DNA of 64,000 nt from Acidobacteriota bacterium (GTDB taxonomy: Bacteria; Acidobacteriota; Thermoanaerobaculia; Multivoradales; JAGPDF01): positions 16,035 through 80,034 of the forward strand of contig JACTMI010000024.1 of the NCBI GenBank assembly GCA_014584695.1, written 5' to 3'. Shown in pieces: positions 53,447 through 63,277 of the stretch. A program made the translations under genes and the position numbers. A model generated the notes under the pieces. The model was given only the letters and a program-made list of their open reading frames with translations, was not told the origin of the DNA and searched no databases. How positions within the stretch are numbered: position 1 is the first letter of the stretch; the number at the start of each line of letters is the position of its first letter.

Positions 53447-54916
53447 GCAGGAGACCTGAAAGCCAAGCCGACATCGCGCCCCCGTCGCGTGACGCCGCAC
53501 TTGCGGGAGCTGCTGGCCGACACGCTGACGCCTCTCGCCGTCTACGACCGTCTGCGCGAGCTCTCGCCGGTCCGCTTCCTGTTCGAGAGCGTCACCGGCG
53601 GCGAGCAGGTCGCGCGTTACAGCTTCCTCGGCGCCGCGCCGTCCGCCCTCTACCGCCTCTATCCGGACCGGCTGGAAGTCGAACGGGGCGGCGAGCGCGC
53701 CGCGCTGCCCGGGCCGCCGCTCGAGGCGCTCCGCCGCGAAGTCGACGCGCTTTGCGCCGACGCCTCGCCGGTGCCGTTCACCGGCGGCTTCGTCGGCACG
53801 TTCGGCTTCGACCTGGTGCGCCTGGTGGAGAAGCTGCCCGCGCGCCCGCCCGATCCCTGGCAGCTTCCCGTCGCCATCCTCGGCCGCTTCGACGCGGTGG
53901 TCGCCTTCGATCACGCGCACCAGCGCCTGTTGCTGATCTCGAACGAGATCGAAGGGGAGATCTCCGCCGCGGAGGCGGAGCGCGGGCTCGACCGGCTGCA
54001 GGCGACGCTCGACCGCGAAGTCGGAGTCCGCGCCCAGCGGCTGCCGGCCACGCCGCCGCGCCTCGACCGCGAGCCCGCGACGACGCTCTCCGGCCCCGCC
54101 TTCCAGGCCGCCGTGCGCACCGCCAAGGAGCACATCGCCGCCGGCGACATCTTCCAGGTGGTGCTCGCGCGCTGCTTCCGTCTCGCCTCGGAGGCCTCAC
54201 CGGAGGCGCTCTATCGGGCCCTCCGGCGGGTCAATCCCAGCCCGTATATGGTGCTGGTCGAGCTGCCGGAGATCGCGCTGGTGGGTGCCTCGCCGGAGAT
54301 GCTGGTCAAGAAGATCGGCAGTCGGGTCGTCGCCCGCCCGATCGCGGGCACGCGGCGGCGCGGGGCGGACGAAGCCGAGGACCTGGCGATCGCGGCGGAG
54401 CTCGAAGCGGATCCGAAGGAGCGCGCCGAGCACGTCATGCTGGTCGACCTCGGCCGCAACGACCTCGGGCGGATCTGCCGCCCGGGCAGCGTCCGCGTGA
54501 CCTCGTTTCTCGAGGTCGAGCGCTACAGTCACGTCATGCACCTGGTGTCGAGCGTCGAGGGCGAGCTGCCGACCGAGCGCGACGCGCTCGACGCGCTGCT
54601 GTCGACCTTCCCGGCCGGCACGGTGTCGGGAGCGCCCAAGCTGCGCGCCATCGAGATCCTCGACGCGCTCGAGCCGGAGGCGCGCGGCCTCTACGCGGGA
54701 GCGACCGGCTACCTCTCGTTCACCGGCGATCTCGACGCCTGCATCACCATCCGGACGCTGGCGGTGCGGCGAACGGCTGCCGGGCACGAGGTTTCCGTCA
54801 CCGCCGGAGCCGGTATCGTCGCCGACTCCGATCCCGCCGCCGAGCAGCGCGAGACCGAGAGCAAGGCGGCAGCGCTGCTCGCCGCGGTGGCGCTCGCCGA
54901 GGAGCTCGAACGATGA
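53402..54916 (+). CDS. trpE: Anthranilate synthase component I
   Basis: 504 residues from ATG 53402, abutting the hisIE stop, with GGAGG at 53386-53390; ATG 53444 would drop a 14-residue start containing ten Ser. The chorismate-binding core is intact: NPSPYMVLVELPEIALVGASPEM, PIAGTRRRG, HVMLVDLGRNDLGRICRPGSV, TFPAGTVSGAPKLRAIEIL. A Trp-feedback motif of the LESA/LLES type is replaced by VRFLFESV (about residues 53-60). It converts chorismate to anthranilate with TrpG. Confidence 0.95.
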   Translation: MEAFSSSSSSSSSSMAGDLKAKPTSRPRRVTPHLRELLADTLTPLAVYDRLRELSPVRFLFESVTGGEQVARYSFLGAAPSALYRLYPDRLEVERGGERAALPGPPLEALRREVDALCADASPVPFTGGFVGTFGFDLVRLVEKLPARPPDPWQLPVAILGRFDAVVAFDHAHQRLLLISNEIEGEISAAEAERGLDRLQATLDREVGVRAQRLPATPPRLDREPATTLSGPAFQAAVRTAKEHIAAGDIFQVVLARCFRLASEASPEALYRALRRVNPSPYMVLVELPEIALVGASPEMLVKKIGSRVVARPIAGTRRRGADEAEDLAIAAELEADPKERAEHVMLVDLGRNDLGRICRPGSVRVTSFLEVERYSHVMHLVSSVEGELPTERDALDALLSTFPAGTVSGAPKLRAIEILDALEPEARGLYAGATGYLSFTGDLDACITIRTLAVRRTAAGHEVSVTAGAGIVADSDPAAEQRETESKAAALLAAVALAEELER

Positions 54917-55515
54917 TCCTGGTGATCGACAACTACGACTCGTTCACCTTCAACCTGGTGCAGCTGATCGCCGCCGCCGGCGCCGAGTACGAGGTGGCGC
55001 GCAACGACGCGCTGTCGGTCGACGAGCTGCTGGCGCGGCGGCCGGACGGCATCCTCATCTCTCCGGGTCCGGGGCGCCCCGAGGAGGCGGGGATCTGCCT
55101 GCCGCTCTTGGCGTGCCGGCCGGCGCTGCCGATCTTCGGCGTCTGCCTCGGCCACCAGGCGCTCGGGGCGTCGTTCGGCGCCGAGGTCGGGCGCGCCCCC
55201 GAGCCACGGCACGGCAAGACGTCGTGGGTCCGGCACACCGGCGCGGGGCTGTTCGCCGGCGTGCCGAGCCCGTTCGAAGCGACCCGCTACCACTCGCTCG
55301 AAGTGCGCGCGGACAGCCTGCCGCCCGAGCTCGAGGCCGTCGCCTGGAGCGAGGACGACGACCTGGTGATGGGCCTGCGCCATCGCGAGCTACCTTACTG
55401 GGGGGTCCAGTTCCACCCCGAGTCGGTCTTGACCGTGGCGGGGCCGCGGCTGATCGAGAATTTCCTCGCTCTCTGCGCAAGCCACGCCGCGGCGGCGCCG
55501 GGAGCGTCGCGATGA
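54913..55515 (+). CDS. trpG: Anthranilate synthase component II (glutamine amidotransferase)
   Basis: 200 residues from ATG 54913 (ATGA overlap with trpE). IDNYDSFTFNLVQ, ISPGPGRPEEAG, nucleophile Cys in GVCLGHQALG, and GVQFHPESVLT (His/Glu) define TrpG/PabA. It could also serve p-aminobenzoate synthesis, but its position makes trp the main role. Confidence 0.95.
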   Translation: MILVIDNYDSFTFNLVQLIAAAGAEYEVARNDALSVDELLARRPDGILISPGPGRPEEAGICLPLLACRPALPIFGVCLGHQALGASFGAEVGRAPEPRHGKTSWVRHTGAGLFAGVPSPFEATRYHSLEVRADSLPPELEAVAWSEDDDLVMGLRHRELPYWGVQFHPESVLTVAGPRLIENFLALCASHAAAAPGASR

Positions 55516-56522
55516 GTGATCCCTCGGTCGCGCTCACCCGTCTGCTGGCGCGCCAGGATCTGTCGCGCGCGGAGGTCCACGAGCTGTTCGGCCAGATCAT
55601 TGACGGCGAGGTCGCCGAGCCGCAGATCGCGGCGCTGCTGATCGCGCTGGCGATGAAAGGGGAGACGCCGGAGGAGATCGCCGGCGCGGCCACCGCCATG
55701 CGGGCGCGGGTGCGGCGGGTGCCGCACGCGGTCGACGGCGTGGTCGACACCTGCGGCACCGGTGGCGATGGCCGCGGGACCTTCAACGTCTCGACCGCCG
55801 CCGCCTTCGTCGTCGCCGCCGCCGGCGTCCCGGTCGCCAAGCACGGCAACCGGGCGATCTCCTCGCGCTCCGGCAGCGCCGACGTGCTCTCGGCGCTCGG
55901 CGTCCGGATCGAGGTCGAGCCCGAGGAGTCGGGGCGCCAGCTCGAGCAGATCGGTCTCGCCTTCCTCTTCGCCCCCAGCCACCATCCGGCGATGAAGGTG
56001 GTGGCGCCGGTGCGCAAGGCGCTCGGCGTCCGCACGGTGTTCAACCTGCTGGGGCCGCTGACCAATCCGGCCGGGGCCCGCCGCCAGGTGCTCGGGGTGT
56101 TCGCGCGCGAGCGGGTGGAGCCGGTGGCGCGGGTGCTCGCCGGCCTCGGCGCCGAGCACGCGCTGGTCGTCCACGGCGCCGACGGCACGGACGAGATCAC
56201 CACGGTCGACCGGACTTTCGTCGCCGAGGTTCGCGGCGGCGAGGTGACGAGCTACGAGCTCGACGCCCGGGACCTCGGCGCGCCGCGCGCGCTGCCGGAG
56301 GACCTCGCCGGCGGCAGCCCGGAGGAGAACGCCCAGAAGCTCGAGGCGGTGCTCGACGGCGCAGGGGGCGCGCTGGCCGAAATCGTGGCGGTCAACGCCG
56401 GCGCCGCCCTCTACGTCGGCGGCGCCGTCCCCGACCTGGTGAGCGGCTACGAACGGGCCCGCGCGCTGCTCGCGACCGGCGAGGCGCGCGAAGTCCTCGA
56501 GCGCCTGCGGAGCTTCCGGTGA
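55512..56522 (+). CDS. trpD: Anthranilate phosphoribosyltransferase
   Basis: 336 residues from ATG 55512 (ATGA overlap with trpG). DTCGTGGDGRGTFNVST (PRPP loop), KHGNRAISSRSGSADVL, and RTVFNLLGPLTNPA are conserved. It joins anthranilate to PRPP. Confidence 0.96.
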   Translation: MSDPSVALTRLLARQDLSRAEVHELFGQIIDGEVAEPQIAALLIALAMKGETPEEIAGAATAMRARVRRVPHAVDGVVDTCGTGGDGRGTFNVSTAAAFVVAAAGVPVAKHGNRAISSRSGSADVLSALGVRIEVEPEESGRQLEQIGLAFLFAPSHHPAMKVVAPVRKALGVRTVFNLLGPLTNPAGARRQVLGVFARERVEPVARVLAGLGAEHALVVHGADGTDEITTVDRTFVAEVRGGEVTSYELDARDLGAPRALPEDLAGGSPEENAQKLEAVLDGAGGALAEIVAVNAGAALYVGGAVPDLVSGYERARALLATGEAREVLERLRSFR

Positions 56523-57628
56523 CCCGCCCCCCCCTGCCGGACATTCTCGCCACCATCGTCGCCCGCCGCCGAGCGCGCTACGGCCTCGCACCGGCGAGCG
56601 ACGAGAAGCATGAAAAAGGATCCAGAGAAGAGAAAAGCAGAGAAGAGAAAAGCAGAGAAGAGAAAAGCAGAGAAGAGAAAAGCAAAAGCTCCATAGAAGG
56701 GGGTGGCCAGGGGGGCGGGCGTGGCGAGGGCGGGGCTCTGGTGGCGGGGGAGGAGGTGGTGCGCTCGCGTCCGGCAGGCGAGGCGGCCCCGCCGGGTCAC
56801 GGGCGCAGCGCCGAGGAGTCTTTCCCTTCTATGGAGCTTTTCAGCTCCGCGGGCGAGGAGGCCGCTCGGAGTCCTGAGAGCCGCGGCAGGGAGCATTTAC
56901 CCTCACTGGAGCTTCTCTCTCCAGAAGCCAATGACGTTGCGGATCGGCGGAACCCGTTTTCCGCCGCGCTCTGCGCGCGGCGGGGGGCGGCGGTGATCGC
57001 GGAGGTCAAGATGGGCTCCCCGCGCCTCGGTTCGTTGGCCGGCCGCTTCGATCCCGAGCGCCAGGCGGAAGCCTACGCGCGCGCCGGGGCGGCGGCGCTG
57101 TCGGTGGTGGTCGAGCCCGACTTCTTCTTCGGTTCCCACGACCTGCTCGCCCGCTGCCGCGCCGCTTCCGGCCTGCCGGCGATCGCCAAAGACTTCGTCG
57201 TCGCGCCCGCCCAGCTCGACGAAGCCCGCGCCGCGGGCGCCGACGCCGTGCTGCTGATCGCGGCGCTCTACTCGCGCGAGGAGCTCGCCCGGTGGGGCGA
57301 GGAGGCGCGTTCGCGCGGCCTGGTGCCGCTGGTCGAGACCCACGACGAACGCGACCTCGATCTGCTTTCCGACGCTCGCTGGGAGCTGGTCGGCGTCAAC
57401 AACCGCGACCTGCGGACGTTCGAGGTCTCGCTCGAGCGCTCGATCGCCTTGCGCTCGCGGCTGCCCGCCGGCGCGCTGGCGGTGGCCGAGAGCGCGATTC
57501 ACTCCCGCGCCGACGTCGAGCGCCTGCGCGAGGCCGGTTTCGACGCCTTCCTGATCGGCGAGGCGCTGCTCGTTTCGGGAGACCCGGGCGCCAAGCTCGC
57601 CGAGCTGCTCGGCCGGGAGGGTGGGTGA
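56519..57628 (+). CDS. trpC: Indole-3-glycerol-phosphate synthase with an internal low-complexity insertion
   Basis: 369 residues from GTG 56519 (GTGA overlap with trpD); the family is about 260. The start PLPDILATIVARRRARYG matches the N-terminal helix, and from FSAAL (147) on it is a normal barrel: Glu162 and catalytic Lys164 in AEVKMGSP, AKDFVV, LVETHDE, GVNNRDL, AESAIHS. Between, residues about 27-140 are an insertion with four REEKS repeats (36-55), a Gly-rich part and two SMELF/SLELL segments. It comes from a satellite plus three dispersed-motif copies, and keeps the frame. It replaces the loop before the first barrel strand, so the enzyme could still fold. Confidence 0.93.
   Translation: MTRPPLPDILATIVARRRARYGLAPASDEKHEKGSREEKSREEKSREEKSREEKSKSSIEGGGQGGGRGEGGALVAGEEVVRSRPAGEAAPPGHGRSAEESFPSMELFSSAGEEAARSPESRGREHLPSLELLSPEANDVADRRNPFSAALCARRGAAVIAEVKMGSPRLGSLAGRFDPERQAEAYARAGAAALSVVVEPDFFFGSHDLLARCRAASGLPAIAKDFVVAPAQLDEARAAGADAVLLIAALYSREELARWGEEARSRGLVPLVETHDERDLDLLSDARWELVGVNNRDLRTFEVSLERSIALRSRLPAGALAVAESAIHSRADVERLREAGFDAFLIGEALLVSGDPGAKLAELLGREGG
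56624..56683. repeat. 15-nt purine-rich tandem repeat, four perfect copies, in frame inside trpC
   Basis: Unit AGAGAAGAGAAAAGC repeated exactly four times, coding REEKS each time. It is preceded by AAAGGATCCAGAGAAGAG, similar to the 16-nt satellite at 5802-5906, and followed by copy F of the dispersed motif. Confidence 0.95.
56684..56841. repeat. 18-bp perfect inverted repeat of the dispersed motif inside trpC
   Basis: AAAAGCTCCATAGAAGGG (56684-56701, copy F) and its exact reverse complement CCCTTCTATGGAGCTTTT (56824-56841, copy G) enclose 122 nt that include a G-rich tract. A third, weaker copy (H: CCCTCACTGGAGCTTCTC) follows at about 56899-56916. The pair could form a long-stem hairpin in mRNA or DNA. 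Confidence 0.9.
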
Positions 57629-58243
57629 GCGGCCGAGCGTTGATCAAGGTCTGCGGCGTGACTCGGGTCGAGGACGCGCTCGCCGCGGCGGAGCTCGGGG
57701 TGGACCTCGTCGGCCTCAACTTCGCTCGCGCGAGCCCGCGCCGGGTGAGCTTCGATCTCGCCGCCGAGATCGCGACGGCGGTGCGGGGGCGGCTCCGGCT
57801 CGCCGGGGTCTTCGTCGATGCACCGGCGGCCGAGATCCGGCGCGCGTTGGACGAGCTCGGCCTCGATCTCGTCCAGCTGCACGGCGAGGAGCCGGCGGAG
57901 TCGGTCGCGGCGCTCGGCGCGCGCGCCATCCGGGTCTTCCGGGGCGCGCCGTCCGCGGCGGCGATCGGGGAGACGCCGCAGGCGGGCCTCTTCCTCGTCG
58001 ACGCTCCACCCGCCCCGGGCGGCCCGCGGGGCGGCGCCGGCCGGACTTGGGCCTGGGCGGAGCTCGCCGGCCTCCGCTTTCCGGCGCCGGTCCTGGTCGC
58101 GGGCGGAATCGCGCCCGGCAACGTCGCGCGCGCGCTCGCCGCGAGCGGCGCGGACGGCGTCGACGTTGCTTCGGGGGTCGAGAGCGTGCCGGGGATCAAG
58201 GATCCTGAGAAGATGAGGCGATTGGTGGAGGAGGTGATCCGGT

Positions 58244-58266
<23 letters not shown>
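57625..58266 (+). CDS. trpF: Phosphoribosylanthranilate isomerase
   Basis: 213 residues from GTG 57625 (GTGA overlap with trpC). [13 protein letters not shown] holds the catalytic Cys; [19 protein letters not shown], and the C-terminal [15 protein letters not shown] and [10 protein letters not shown] with its Asp are standard. It overlaps trpB by 23 nt. Confidence 0.94.
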
Positions 58267-59637
<1,371 letters not shown>

Positions 59638-59641
<4 letters not shown>

Positions 59642-60462
59642 GAAGGGCGAAAGCGCCGGCCGTCGCCGAGCCGCTCCGGCCGGTCGCGGCCGCCTTCGCG
59701 CGCTGCCGGGAGGAGGAGCGGTCGGCGTTCATTCCGTTCCTGGTCGCCGGCGATCCGGACCTCGAGGCGAGCGAGGAGCTGTTCGCGGTGCTGGCGGAGG
59801 AGGGGGCCGACCTGCTCGAGGTCGGCGTGCCGTTCAGCGACCCGATCGCCGACGGTCCGGTCATCCAGGCCGCCGCCGCGCGGGCGCTCGGAGCCGGCGC
59901 GACGCTGTCGCGCATCCTGGCGCTGGTGGCGCGGCTGCGGGGACGGGGCGTCAAGATCCCGATCGTGCTGTTCAGCTACTTCAACCCGATCCACGCCTAC
60001 GGCATCGTCCGCTTCGCCGAGCACGCCGCGGCGTCGGGGGTGGACGGCGTCCTGTGCGTCGACCTGCCCCCCGAGGCGGCGGCGGGGGAGTACCTGGAGG
60101 CGCTCGCCGCCGAGCAGCTCGATCCGATCTTCCTGCTGGCGCCCACCAGCACGAAGCAGCGGATCGCGCGGGTGGCGCGGGCCGGCTCCGGCTTCGTCTA
60201 CTACGTCAGCCGGACCGGCGTCACCGGCGCGCGCGAGTCGGTGCGCAAGGAGCTGGCGCGCGAGGTGCGCGCGCTCGCCAAGCGGCTGGCGCTGCCGGTC
60301 GCGGTCGGCTTCGGTGTCTCGACACCGGAGCAGATCCGCGCCGTGGCGAAGCTCGCCGACGGCGTGGTGGTGGGCAGCGCGCTGGTCGCCGCCGCGGGGA
60401 GCTGCCGGAGCCGCAAGGCGTTCGTCGACAAGGTGCGGGAGCTCGCGGCGGCGGTCCGTTGA
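59638..60462 (+). CDS. trpA: Tryptophan synthase alpha chain
   Basis: 274 residues from ATG 59638 (ATGA overlap with trpB). FLVAGDPD, the catalytic Glu in [11 protein letters not shown] and Asp in [44 protein letters not shown] and [10 protein letters not shown] are all conserved. It cleaves indole-glycerol phosphate and channels indole to TrpB. Confidence 0.96.
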
Positions 60463-61178
60463 GCGGCGTGGGGAGCGGCGGTCCATTGGGGGGTGCGCCC
60501 TTGAACGGGGCGCCGGCGGTCGAGCGGGTGGTGGTCGAGGCGCGGACGCGCGGCCGCTATCTGCTCCGTCCGGGGTCCGAGGCCGGCGCGGGGTGCCTGG
60601 TGATCGGCTGCCACGGCTACGCCGAGTCGGCCGAGATCCACCTGGCCGAGCTCGAGCGGATCCCCGGCGCGGCGCGCCACTCGCTGGTGGCGGTCGACGG
60701 CCTCCACGCCTTCTACGACCGCAAGGGGGAGCGCGTGCTGCGCGGCTGGATGACGCGCGACCTGCGCGCCGAGGCGATCGAGGACAACCTGCGCTACGTC
60801 CGCTCGATCCTCGACCAGGTCCGCCCGCGCGTCGGCTGGCGGGCGCCGCTGGTCTTCGCCGGCTTTTCGCAGGGGGTGGCGATGGCCTGGCGCGCCGCGG
60901 TCGCCGGCGGCCACGGCGCCGCCGCGCTGGTCGCGCTCGCGGGCGACGTGCCGCCGGAGCTGCTCGAGCTGCCGCCGGAGGTCCCTTTTCCCGCCCACGT
61001 GCTGCTAGCCCGCGGCGACCGCGACTCCTGGTACGACGCGGGCAAGCTCGAAGCCGACCGCGCCGCCTTGGCCGAGCGCGGCGTCACCGCTGAGACGCTG
61101 ACCTTCGCCGGCGACCACGAGTGGACCGACCCCTTCCGCGCCGCCGCGGGCCGGCTGCTGGCGCAGCTCGTCGTGTAG
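60459..61178 (+). CDS. Alpha/beta hydrolase of the phospholipase/carboxylesterase type
   Basis: 239 residues if TTG 60459 is the start (TTGA overlap with trpA); GTG 60468 is the alternative. GCHGYAESAE resembles an oxyanion region, the nucleophile is Ser137 in GFSQG, and GDHEWTD near the end gives the His. It is the last gene of the superoperon, with no known his/trp role. The stop codon TAG is also the first three bases of the tRNA-Lys -10 box. Confidence 0.8.
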   Translation: MSGVGSGGPLGGAPLNGAPAVERVVVEARTRGRYLLRPGSEAGAGCLVIGCHGYAESAEIHLAELERIPGAARHSLVAVDGLHAFYDRKGERVLRGWMTRDLRAEAIEDNLRYVRSILDQVRPRVGWRAPLVFAGFSQGVAMAWRAAVAGGHGAAALVALAGDVPPELLELPPEVPFPAHVLLARGDRDSWYDAGKLEADRAALAERGVTAETLTFAGDHEWTDPFRAAAGRLLAQLVV

Positions 61179-61181
61179 AAT
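61176..61181 (+). promoter_or_regulatory. -10 box TAGAAT of the tRNA-Lys gene
   Basis: TAGAAT overlaps the hydrolase stop codon and lies 12 nt before the tRNA. No good -35 is seen, so the tRNA may also be read from the operon. Confidence 0.45.
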
Positions 61182-61193
61182 GCCCGTGGTCTC

Positions 61194-61269
61194 GGGCCCT
61201 TAGCTCAGTCGGTAGAGCTGCTGGCTTTTAACCAGATGGTCGGGGGTTCGATTCCCTCAGGGCCCACCA
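61194..61269 (+). tRNA. tRNA-Lys (TTT)
   Basis: Acceptor GGGCCCT pairs with AGGGCCC (61259-61265); anticodon loop CTTTTAA with anticodon TTT; T-arm with GGTTCGATTCC; discriminator A and encoded CCA (61267-61269). One G-A mismatch closes the anticodon stem at its outer end. Confidence 0.95.
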
Positions 61270-61289
61270 CGACCAACGCCGGCACCTGA

Positions 61290-61364
61290 GCCCCCGTCGT
61301 CTAGCCAGGTCCAGGACACTGCCCTTTCAAGGCAGCGACACGGGTTCGAATCCCGTCGGGGGTA
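61290..61364 (+). tRNA. tRNA-Glu (TTC)
   Basis: Acceptor GCCCCCG pairs with CGGGGGT (61357-61363); anticodon stem CTGCC/GGCAG with loop CTTTCAA, anticodon TTC; T-arm GGTTCGAATCC. No CCA is encoded. It is 20 nt after tRNA-Lys. Confidence 0.95.
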
Positions 61365-61368
61365 TTAC

Positions 61369-62217
61369 CTGAAGACAAAGGGGCCCGCGGGCCGCCCGCC
61401 CTCAGCGCTGATCGTCGTCACCTGCCGCAACGCCGGGCCGTGGATCCGGCGCTGCCTGGAGTCGATCCAGAGCCAGACGTTTTGCGACTTCCGCTGCTTC
61501 GCCTACGACGACGCCTCGACCGACGCGACGCCCGCTCTGCTCTCGGCCGTTCGGGACGGTCGTTTTCGCGTGCTGCACGGCACGGAGCGATGCTGGGCCG
61601 CGATGGCCCGGTGGCGGGCGCTGCGGGCGATCGACGGCGCGCAGCCATCGGATCTGGTGGTCCTCATCGACGGCGACGACTGGTTCGCGCATCCCGAGGC
61701 GCTGGAGTGGATCGTCGCCACGAATCGCGAGCGGCGCCTCGCGGCCTCGCACGGGAACTTCGTCGACGAGCGTGGCTCGCTCTGCGAGTGGTCCGCCGAT
61801 TACCCGGAGCAGGTCAAGCGCGCGGGCGCCTTCCGGAGCCACCCTTGGCTCGCGACCCACCCGCGGACTTTCCGTTTCGGCCTCGTCGAGCACTTGACCG
61901 AGGCCATGGTCCGGGACGACGCCGGCCATCCGTGGCGCGCCGCCACCGACATGGCGATCTACCTGCCGGTGCTCGAGCTGGCGGGAATCCACTCCGGCTT
62001 CCTCGCCGAGCCCACCTACGTCTACAACACCCGCGGCGGCACCGCAGTCAGCGAGAGCCGCATCGCCCAGCAGAGCGCAGCCGACACCCAGCTGCGCCGC
62101 CGGCCCCCGCTCCCGCCGCTCGTCGACGAGGTGATCGAGTCCTGCCTCTGGTGTGCTTCACGGGTGGGAATGGGGCGGACTGCTCGACGCTTCGGCCCAA
62201 GAGAACAGACCAGATAG
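61369..62217 (+). CDS. Family 2 glycosyltransferase without an ordinary start codon
   Basis: The frame reads ALIVVTCRNAGPWIRRCLESI, then YDDASTDAT and VVLIDGDDWF, the GT2 nucleotide- and metal-binding motifs, so the real N-terminus lies near 61380. No ATG, GTG or TTG is in frame between tRNA-Glu and GTG 61570, which is after the first motif. CTG 61369, 5 nt after the tRNA, is the only usable codon, with the tRNA 3' GGGGG acting as Shine-Dalgarno; otherwise the gene is 5'-truncated. About 282 residues; the donor and acceptor are unknown. Confidence 0.6.
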   Translation: MKTKGPAGRPPSALIVVTCRNAGPWIRRCLESIQSQTFCDFRCFAYDDASTDATPALLSAVRDGRFRVLHGTERCWAAMARWRALRAIDGAQPSDLVVLIDGDDWFAHPEALEWIVATNRERRLAASHGNFVDERGSLCEWSADYPEQVKRAGAFRSHPWLATHPRTFRFGLVEHLTEAMVRDDAGHPWRAATDMAIYLPVLELAGIHSGFLAEPTYVYNTRGGTAVSESRIAQQSAADTQLRRRPPLPPLVDEVIESCLWCASRVGMGRTARRFGPREQTR

Positions 62218-62378
62218 GGAGACAAGACCAGCCGGGCTCACCCGGGAGCCTACCGCGCTGATCGAAGCAGCGGAGGGGCCGGGTGCCCCCACCCCATCTC
62301 TGGGCCTTCTTCTCCTGTCGACCCACACCCACCGGTAGAGATCCACGCTTGAGCTCCTGCGGCGGGAGATCCTCGGAT

Positions 62379-62408
62379 CTCGTAGCCGCGCACTCCGCGG
62401 CTCACGAG
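62379..62408. terminator. Hairpin between convergent genes
   Basis: Arms CTCGTAGCCGCG and CGCGGCTCACGAG with a one-base bulge and a five-base loop. No T-run follows, so termination is only possible. It lies in the 223-nt gap 62218-62440, where I see nothing else. Confidence 0.4.
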
Positions 62409-62440
62409 ATGGTAGCGCGGCTCATCCGCCGCCGCGGGGC

Positions 62441-63277
62441 TCAGTCGACCAAGTGCGCGAGGCGGAACCCTCGTGTCTGCGCTTCGCGGTAGGGATAGAC
62501 GTGCTCTTCCAGGAGGAGATCGGCCGCGTCGGAACCCTCGAGCCCGCGGACGATCTCTGCGAGGTCGGACCAGGCAACGACGGTGACCGGATCTCCCTCG
62601 CCGAAGCGGGCTACACTGTCGCGCACGAAGCTCTCTGCCAGTTGGCGTGCCGCCGGCAGATCCGCCAGGTGTTCGGACTCCGTGGCGCCGCGGAAGCGCG
62701 CGTAGGCCACTCGGTGATGCTGAACGAGGGCCGCTTCGCGGCTGTCGAGTCCGTAGATCTGGGCGCGCAAGCGTTGGGCTTCGTCCAGGAGAAGGTCGCT
62801 CTCTGGGACTGAATAGACATCCGTCAGCCCGGCGAGCGCCTCTAGAACCAGAATCATCTCCCGGCTCTTGGGCGCTGCCTGACCGAGCAGCGTGCGCGCC
62901 TCCTCGAGTCGAGCCTGCTGCTCGTGCGCCAAGGCGCGGTCTCGGTCCGTGGTGCTGGCGACAAGGAGCAGAACCCGCCCGCGGACCGCCGGCGCAAGGT
63001 CCTCGCCCAGGCAGCCGCTGCGAATCGCCGCATCGATCTCCGAGAGGCGCTCCACCTTGCGGGTGACGCCCCCCGGCACCGCGAGAAGCGCGTGCCGCTG
63101 GTCGAGCAGGTCAGCGCATCGCGCGGCGATGTCGTCCTGCTCGCCAGCCCCGGCAGTGCCCGAGGTGGGCGCGCTCCAGAGAAGCAGGGCGACGGTCATG
63201 CAGAGGACACAGGCGATGCTCGATCGAGCGAGCACGTTCAGCTCACGAAGGAATCTAGAGCTCGTAAGGATTCGCAC
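62441..63277 (-). CDS. Secreted hypothetical protein with helical repeats
   Basis: 278 residues with a signal or anchor segment near 17-40 (SIACVLCMTVALLLW). The remainder is all-helical, Ala/Leu/Glu-rich and TPR-like (EARTLLGQAAPKSREMIL; LVQHHRVAYARFRGA), similar in style to the TPR part of the kinase at 39116 but with no kinase. Not recognised as a family. The small HELLH ORF lies 3' to 5' upstream of it and may once have been linked. Confidence 0.55.
   Translation of the reverse strand: MRILTSSRFLRELNVLARSSIACVLCMTVALLLWSAPTSGTAGAGEQDDIAARCADLLDQRHALLAVPGGVTRKVERLSEIDAAIRSGCLGEDLAPAVRGRVLLLVASTTDRDRALAHEQQARLEEARTLLGQAAPKSREMILVLEALAGLTDVYSVPESDLLLDEAQRLRAQIYGLDSREAALVQHHRVAYARFRGATESEHLADLPAARQLAESFVRDSVARFGEGDPVTVVAWSDLAEIVRGLEGSDAADLLLEEHVYPYREAQTRGFRLAHLVD

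Noticed and set aside
60459..61178. The terminal alpha/beta hydrolase as the missing histidinol-phosphate phosphatase
   Set aside because: GFSQG serine-esterase fold, unrelated to any known phosphatase of the pathway.
62286..62316. A tenth copy of the dispersed motif (CCCATCTCTGGGCCTTCTTC)
   Set aside because: It shares only the pyrimidine-rich character, without ATGG or GCTTTT; too weak to count.
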